DNA from: Zingiber officinale | Taxonomy: Eukaryota; Streptophyta; Magnoliopsida; Zingiberales; Zingiberaceae | Assembly: GCF_018446385.1 (NCBI RefSeq) | Contig: NC_056001.1 | Location: 9,294,672-9,358,671 of the forward strand | Direction of reading: 5' to 3' | Length of the DNA: 64,000 nt | Shown here: positions 57,033 through 64,000 of the stretch, in pieces | Layout: every line of letters starts with the position of its first letter | Position numbering within the stretch: the first letter of the stretch is position 1 | Made by a program: the position numbers and the translations under genes | The notes under the pieces: model-generated | What the model was told of the DNA's origin: nothing | What the model saw: only the letters and a program-made list of their open reading frames with translations | Database searches by the model: none

Positions 57033-58568
57033 TAGGGCCGGCTCAAGCCTATTTGAGGCCTTAGGCGGGAAAAAAAATTTAGACCTTTGACATTGTTTTA
57101 AAAAAAAAATTCTCACTTTTTTTTCATTTAGATTTAGATCGAAAATGGTGGTTTAATTTTTTTAACAAATTAAATATTAATTTTAAAAATTATTTTTATA
57201 CAATTTTTTTTTTTTTTCACTTTTTAGATGTAAAATTATTAATTAAATTTTTATATTCAAGTTTTAATAACATAATTCAGAGAAATATAAGCTTTATTAT
57301 ATTAAATATAGTATTATTATTAGATATAATAATACATTTTATGAAGATAATAAGTTTACAATTCACTTTAGCTAAAAATAAGTGTATTTAAATGAAAGAT
57401 GGAGAGAACAACCCTTACAAGAAAGAACAAAATTGAGGAAATAAGAACAATAAAATAGGATAACAATATAAAAAATCATGCTCCCATGCTCAACTCATCA
57501 TCATCGGCGAAGCACAAAAAACAAATAAATACAAAATAATGTACAAAATGATAAAACTGAATACAATCCTTAGAAAATAAAGATCATAATGAGACCAAAC
57601 CAGCCATTATCATTTATCAAGAACTAACTGGAAGCCTTTTTGGGCACAAAGCAAAAGAAAAAATAAACCGTATTTTTCATTATTTAAATCAGAACAATTG
57701 TAAATGGTAGAATGGAGACAAATGGGAATCGAATAATTTATGACCGTAAATATATTTAAATAAAAGTTAAATTTAATGTCTATCAAGGAAGCGAAATGGT
57801 AGAGGTATCTAACTCGTTATTGCTAAAAAATAATAAAATATTCCATTTTGATGAGACACAATATGGATGAATGTATGAACATTTGAATTTAATCAAGCAA
57901 CAAGCATCGTAACACTGACCGCATCAACGTGTTAGTGTTAGGTGTGGTTTCTCTTCTCCAATCTCAATGAGTAAGAGAAGCACAGAGAGGGGGAGTTGGA
58001 AAGGGGGAAGAGGGGGAACTTTAAAAAAATTAGCATTTTTTATTTTGTATTGTATGGATAAGATAAAAAATTTCTAATTCATGTTCTTATTGATCAAAGG
58101 AGAAAGCATCACTAATGAATGATAAATGTAACCAGAGTAGGCTATGATTGAGAGATATTGAAGACAAATAGATTAAATTTTATAAAATAACTTCCATAAT
58201 TAAAAATAATTTTAATTTGTAAAAAAAGGAGTGCCTTCATGACTCTATCTATTGGAACCCTAATGAGCTCTTTGTGAAATCCGAAGTTTTGATAGATTGA
58301 GATCATGTAAATATTTAATCACGTGGGTCCTATTCTTTTCCGTTCTCTTAAAAAAAATATAAAAATATATTTAATATATTAAAAATAATGATCCCAATTT
58401 TTTAAAATTTTTAGAGAATGTGTAATTTTTTATCATGTGGGCCATATTTTTTCCATTATCTTTAAAAAGCATATAAAAATATATTTAATACATTAAAAAT
58501 AATAGGCCCCAATAAAAATTGGGGCCCTAGGCATAGACCTTAATGACCTATGCTTAAAGTCGGCCATG
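57033..58568. mobile_element. hAT-like non-autonomous element nested in the LTR
   Basis: The 8-bp CGAGTGGG flanks it exactly (57025-57032 and 58569-58576). The ends are imperfect inverted repeats: TAGGGCCGGCTCAAGCCTA on the left and CATGGCCGACTTTAAGCATA read inward from the right. The GGCCGGC-type end is common in hAT elements. The 1,536-bp body is AT-rich and has no transposase, so it depends on another element for movement. Confidence 0.82.
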
Positions 58569-59214
58569 CGAGTGGGACCGGTAGTCAGGACCTCTGAGCG
58601 ACACAACACATCTTCTATCCGTTAACCTGAAAATCAAAAGAAAAGCAAGGGATAGTGAATACAACAACTAAATGGGTGCATGATACTATATATAAGGAGA
58701 TCAAAGGAAGCAAACTCAGATAATAATACTTACTACAAAATAAGAGCACTATATAAGCATCTGCTAACTAAAAGTATAACAAATAAATCGGGAGTACGTA
58801 CTGTACATCTAAATTCTGAACAAACAATTGCATAGCCAGCATATAACAACTCCTGTCTGCACCCAAACTCGCTACCACAGACGTCTTATGGGCATATAGG
58901 ATATATACGTAGCTATCTAGTTACGAACTGCATGCGAACTCGCTACCACAGATGTCTTGTGGGCAATCATATGTATCACGATCGCCGACGACTCTCTCCG
59001 TCACGAATGGGAGACCATGATCGACAAAATATAACTACAAGCTATAACTACAATAATAATATCCTATAACTACAACTCAGTATGTTATAACTAACATATA
59101 GTATGAGCATAAATATCCACCAATTTTGGTAATGCAGTAATAACCATATTTAAGAGTAAAGCTCTACAAGCTATATTACGGTCTAAGCTCATTAGCATAT
59201 AGTCATGAGCTTAA

Positions 59215-59510
59215 ATAACAAACAAAGGTCTAGTAGGATACTCGATATCCTACATGACAGTATGGTTTTACCAAGGTATAGGCATGACCCTAAATAACAA
59301 ACAAGGGTCTGATATGATACTCAATATTCTATACTACGGTATGATCTTACTATTATATAGGCATGAACTTACATAACAAGCAAAAGTCTAGTAGGATACT
59401 CGATATCCGACACTACAGTATAATCTTACTAACGTATATGCATAAGCGTATATAACAAGCAAAGGTCTAGTAGGATACTCGATATCCTACACTACAGTAT
59501 TGCTACATAA
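59215..59510. repeat. 79-bp tandem repeat inside the LTR
   Basis: Four diverged units start ATAACAA(A/G)CAA(A/G)G at 59215, 59294, 59373 and 59452. They share GTCTAGTAGGATACTCGATA and a TACGGTATGATC-like word. Confidence 0.85.
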
Positions 59511-60813
59511 AGACGCAAGTATAAATTGCATGGATAGTAACGAGACTGCATGAATATCAAATAGATCAAACTAAGTACAAACGACTAAGTATCAACTCAA
59601 GAAATAACTAGAGTGGAATAAGGGTAAGCAAGTAAATGCTACCTAATCAATATATAAGTAGATATAATTATGCACTAAGATCAAAGATCTAAAGAGGACA
59701 AACAGGAACTACCCACCTCAAATATATCTAGTGCCAAATAATTCTTACGTCGAGACGCTTATCTCGAATCAGAGTCCTGTAACAATATGTTTAATTTAGC
59801 CAGTTCCATCATGCATCAATTAGTTAACCTAAATCCTAAATCCAATTAGGGAAACCCTAATCGAAATGATTATTAGTTAACCCTAATTATTGGTTAACTC
59901 CATTTAGTCTAATCTACTTATCAAATTAGGATTAACCCTATTATCATTTCTAATTAATCCATCTTATTGATTAGTTTAGGTTTAACCCAGCATTAACCCT
60001 AAACCTCACCCAATTAATCAATCCATAAATACTTTAATTATATCTAATAATAATCTAACAACTAACAAAATCACTATTCATGTTACCCAAGTTCTCTTCG
60101 GTAATGGCCTACGGTGACACGACAGTGGGTGATTGTGGGAGGTGGTCGTAGATGCTGGTTGTGATAGCGACAATGCACAATGCCAAGGGTTAGTGCTCGC
60201 GACGGGGGGTGGTGGCGCGCGAAGCGAGGGTGGTGGCGTCGTCTCTGTGAGGAAGAAATGGTGGCAATGACCTCACTTGTGGCAGCCATTGTTGCACGGG
60301 GACCACAAGCATGAGGGAGCAGTAGCCCCGGTTCTCTGGTGTTGTCTCAGCTCTTCTGGCTATGGTGACACCAGTAGAGGGTGATGTGGTTGCTGCTTGC
60401 GGCGATCATGCGAAAGGATGGGAAGTAGGGTTGGCTAGAGATGATCAGGGAGGAGAGAGCCATTAGCGGGATGCAAGGTGGCAGTTGCGGCTGCGACGAC
60501 GATCCAGAGGTGGCGATGCGAGTGGAGAGGGCGGTGAGGGCATGAATCAGGAGAAAATGAGGGCAAAACTTTGGTTTCCTTATTTATACTTAGTCTTTAT
60601 TAATCATAAACCTAGGTTAATGAAATCTATCAACTCCCAATTTAATTGATATTCCAAATAGATTTTCTCTAAGCCTAATAGATTCATCCTTTTAAATATG
60701 TCATACAAACTCCGTTTAAATCTCGAAAACTTTCTAAAAATTCCAAGAAAATTCTATAAGGTAATCCCTTAATTAACACTTATTATTTTTATTATTATTA
60801 TGATTTAAGTGCA

Positions 60814-61450
60814 TTCTCCCTCACTAATAAAAATTTAGTCCCTAAATTTACTACTAAAACTAAGGGATCTTTATCTGAGGGTAACAACTAAGCAATATAG
60901 CCATATACTAGTCCATTCTAATATCTCGAAGAGTCTATAACGAGTTGGAATCCCTTATACGCCACATGTTCTACTTCTAAAGTAGATAATCAGTGTTCTG
61001 TGTGTTATGAATCTATCATGCTTCCGCTCCGCTGATATTGTGATCCGTCTCAATAGGCGAATCCACTAGACATAGATGATCTTTCCAACTGCCGTTCAAG
61101 TCCATCCCACATGCCGTAAGCAAGTCTTCTAGTGTCCGAATGACGTGCTCTGTCTGTGTGTTTCACTGAAATTCTGCGCAAAATGAAGTTCTGTACATAT
61201 GACTCGTTGGATACTCCGCCTAGTGATCCAAAGAGTCAGTCTATATGAACTTGGTTAATCGATCAATGCCCCTTTTGTGTTTTGGGTAATCTTACAACAA
61301 AGCTCATCGTAATATGCTCTCATTCCCATTCCGGTATCTGAATCTTCTAAAATAATCCTGTTAGTCTCTGATATTCTTTGTGGGTTATGGGCCCACTACG
61401 CTTCCACTGCGCGACCTTCACTTTTCGATGGAAACCTATATTTTTTCAGC
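60814..61450 (-). pseudogene. Decayed Gypsy pol 3' end (integrase and beyond)
   Basis: The minus strand still shows integrase residues in broken frames: LHFAQNFSETHRQ near 61175-61215, followed by RTLEDLLTACGMDLNGSWKD near 61085-61140. These match the Del/Tekay pattern around the catalytic Glu. Stops and shifts interrupt it. It ends near the purine tract of the LTR at 60813. Confidence 0.65.
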
Positions 61451-64000
61451 AAACCCTAGCTTAAGTAGTTAGATGGTATCTAGCAAATCAGTCAACATTT
61501 CACAAGAACTCAATGACTTAGAATTAGCATGGAGTTCAATGAATCAATATAAGGTAGAATAGATACAAAACCACAAACAAAATTGCTATCAACAATAAAA
61601 TCAACGCCACTATCTCTTATAAGCTGTAGTACATCATCACCTCACCACATCTTCGAATTAGGTTTATTTGATGAATCACAAAACCAACCCTGCCATTTCA
61701 GGCCTCTATCAAAAAAACCAACCCTACTCCAAGCTTTTATCCCAACTATCACAATTCAAGAAACATTAGATCAAAAAAACAAATACCAGCCAATTGCCTG
61801 ACTAATCAACAAATTTAAACATAAATAAACGGAAGCTGATGGATTTGAATCCCCATACCACCCCCATACTTGACTCTGTGATATATGACTAGCATCTGAT
61901 CTGTTCTAATGGAGAAAATGATCCCTAAGCCAGATAATGAGTCCTAGGAGATCAAGCTCAAAATTGGATGTGAACTACCAATCTGAACTGTCCTGTTAAA
62001 ACAATTGAATAATTTGAACAGGATTGATTTGATTATACCACCATTAATTTGAATCAAATCCTTGTAACTCAGCGGATTCTAAATTAGTAGTAAAGTGGTT
62101 TGCTCGGCTATGCTAGAAGTCAATACATAGAATCTACGCCAAATAAGGACTAGGTTAGTCTACTGTGCGAGAAGTAGCATACTTGTTTGACAAAGTTACA
62201 CCTTTTAGTATTTTCTGCACCACATATTAGTTTAGCAGTTGACATCAATAGACTATCAAATTAAGGTAAGATTATTAATACCCATGAGCATCTCTAGTGG
62301 TGTATATAAAAGATTAATTTAATCGAAATTTATATATGTTTTTTAATTGGTGGAAGGAAACTTCAATTGATATCACTACCAACTGTCTTTCAAAATCAAT
62401 GCCGACAATGTGTTCCACTCATTTTATAATTAGTCCTTCCAAGTACAATTCAGAAAGAATAGAACTGACCACTTACATCATTCCTTTCAGAATCAAGTAG
62501 ATAGGCTATTCAATTCACTTCTCATCTTTCTCTAGAACAGATAATGGCACCATAAGTTGTTTATTCGGTTTAAGAGTCTTAAGTCTTGTACGAATCCTTG
62601 GCTGCTCTCATCTTTCTTTTCAGATTGGGAACCAAGACAAGATCCAACCGTACTGGAATTGTGTTAATTTCAATATGTCATCACATAAGCCTTCACTAAG
62701 CCTAATAGGACTCAGGGGGATAAAGGAATGCCTACGAAAGAACATATGTTGCAGCTTCACTAGGTGTATTAGTGTTAACTCTAAGCTCTTCATTTAAATT
62801 CACTTTCAGCTCTTTATGTTTCTTCTGCCATTAGCTCTTAATCTTAATCCATAGGCATAAATCTCAACTCTTGCCAATCAACTGACTTGCTTTCCAATGG
62901 TCAATGAGAAGAGGTAGGGTACTGGTTCTCCTATACATTAATTTGAATGAACTCCATGAATATGCTCGTCATCTCAATCAGTACTCGAAAGCATTCTATT
63001 CTATTTGGGGATCCCATTAAAGGTTCTATTAAGAAAAGTACCTAGGAGATGCACTCCGGCTAATGCAAATTGATTTTGCTTTAATTGCTACGGGCACAAA
63101 TTTAACTTATTCAGCTGCCTGTGCTGTAGCCTCTCCTAAATCTGAAGTAGGGAATTGAGTTTCTTGGTCGGATAAGCATACAAATTTGAATATATTTTTT
63201 TTATTGAATATCCTATTCCTTCGACGGAATTATTATTAAAGAAGCGGAACTATAGCGACAAGCTCTACCATGAAAAGAGAATATACTCATCTAACAACCA
63301 TAGACTTTTTATATTCACATAGCAACCGGAAAGTGGTGCATGAACTCAGTCTTTATAGCATATAAACCATTTACTTCTAGGGTGTAGCCTAAAACTTCCT
63401 TAATGGGCAAGTTTTCTCAAATGAAACTGTGTGAAGCCTACTCCAAGACAAACAAAAAAAATAATTAGATTAGGGGCTGTCTAGGTACCAACAACTAGAT
63501 GTATGTATCCCCTAGCTCACGCCTTCCTGTGAAGCATCTTTGAATTCATCTTATCCTGAGAAAGCTCTTTTCTTAATGCTGTTAATGCCTTGTAACAAGA
63601 CATAAGCACTAATGATTACTTGCAACAATTAGCATATAATCTTCTATGAAATACGATGCATCACTCCTCTACTAACTATGATAGTATGAGTATACGTTCC
63701 TTGTCCATTAACCAATTGGTAGTGGCAAGGGCGGTAATGCTGCTAGTATTTCTTGAGACTGTGCTCCTTGATCTTCAATAGGTTGTTGACGAATCTGACC
63801 CCTACTTTTCAACTCGGTCTCAATTGATATCACAAAAGAATCTATATCCTCTGCATCAGGTCAGGTCCTTAATGTTAACGGGTTGCATTCATGGTTGACC
63901 TCGATCACGACTGCAAATAAGGTTAATTCACTAAGTGTCATTATGCTAAACCAAATCAGTGAGTACCTAATAGACATGTATAGAAATAGTTACACAATCC
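61451..64000. other. Unassigned tract, no gene supported
   Basis: No ORF above 72 codons with a domain, no intron pattern and no tRNA were recognised. The base composition is more even than the AT-rich spacers elsewhere. It might be decayed element interior or organelle-derived DNA; neither is shown. Confidence 0.35.

Larger units (their letters stand above)
56749..60813 (-). mobile_element. Long LTR of a Del/Tekay-like Gypsy element, with nested hAT
   Basis: The plus-strand left edge TGTCATGCCCC and the minus-strand start TGCACTTAAATC, preceded by a purine-rich GTGAGGGAGAA, mark one LTR read on the minus strand. The purine tract and the decayed integrase to the right place it as a 3' LTR. 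Excluding the hAT element and its duplication it is about 2.5 kb. It holds a 79-bp tandem repeat at 59215-59510. Whether the element continues to another LTR past 64 kb cannot be seen. Small ORFs inside it are incidental. Confidence 0.7.

Overview
This window is plant nuclear DNA, most likely from a monocot. I suspect Zingiberales from the general look of the repeats, but that placement is only an impression. The evidence for a plant is many-exon genes with GT-AG introns, plant gene families (bHLH87-like factor, arabinogalactan peptide, HHP receptor, C2/Pro-Tyr-rich protein, RNA cytidine acetyltransferase), plant telo-box motifs, and dense LTR retrotransposons, hAT-like elements and a SINE.

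Layout: 1-3.66 kb is AT-rich spacer. 3.67-5.26 kb is a solo LTR with a perfect 5-bp target duplication. 5.69-6.96 kb holds a bHLH87-like gene with a probable spliced upstream ORF. 8.89-9.09 kb is a 65-residue arabinogalactan peptide. 9.81-24.57 kb is one minus-strand Tat-lineage Ty3/Gypsy retrotransposon with both LTRs, primer site, gag-protease, RT, two RNase H regions and integrase. It also has an antisense spliced ORF and two adjacent minisatellites. A 2.56-kb solo LTR is inserted between its protease and RT. 25.16-38.08 kb is an intact 26-exon NAT10-type gene on the minus strand (1,029 codons, every junction in frame), with a GC-AG first intron and transposon insertions in introns. 38.2-40.57 kb is a tandem array of about 1.03-1.08-kb units next to its promoter. 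40.57-47.06 kb holds two members of the same long-LTR family in inverted orientation; one contains a further solo LTR. 47.5-47.8 kb is a tRNA-type SINE with a 16-bp target duplication.

48.9-56.1 kb is the gene-rich part of the right half, all plus strand: an acidic nuclear-type protein, an HHP/PAQR seven-helix receptor and a C2-domain protein with a Pro/Tyr-rich tail. 56.75-60.81 kb is a long minus-strand LTR of a Del/Tekay-like element, itself interrupted by a 1.5-kb hAT-like element, followed by decayed integrase sequence. The last 2.5 kb has no gene I can support.

The host genes are not an operon and do not obviously act together. NAT10 works in ribosome biogenesis, and both it and the acidic-protein gene carry telo-box motifs typical of that regulon. 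The HHP and C2 proteins are both membrane or lipid-signalling types. The clearest unusual structures are the antisense gene plus double minisatellite in the Tat element, the telo-box-bearing array beside NAT10, and the nested LTR complex at 40.6-47.1 kb.
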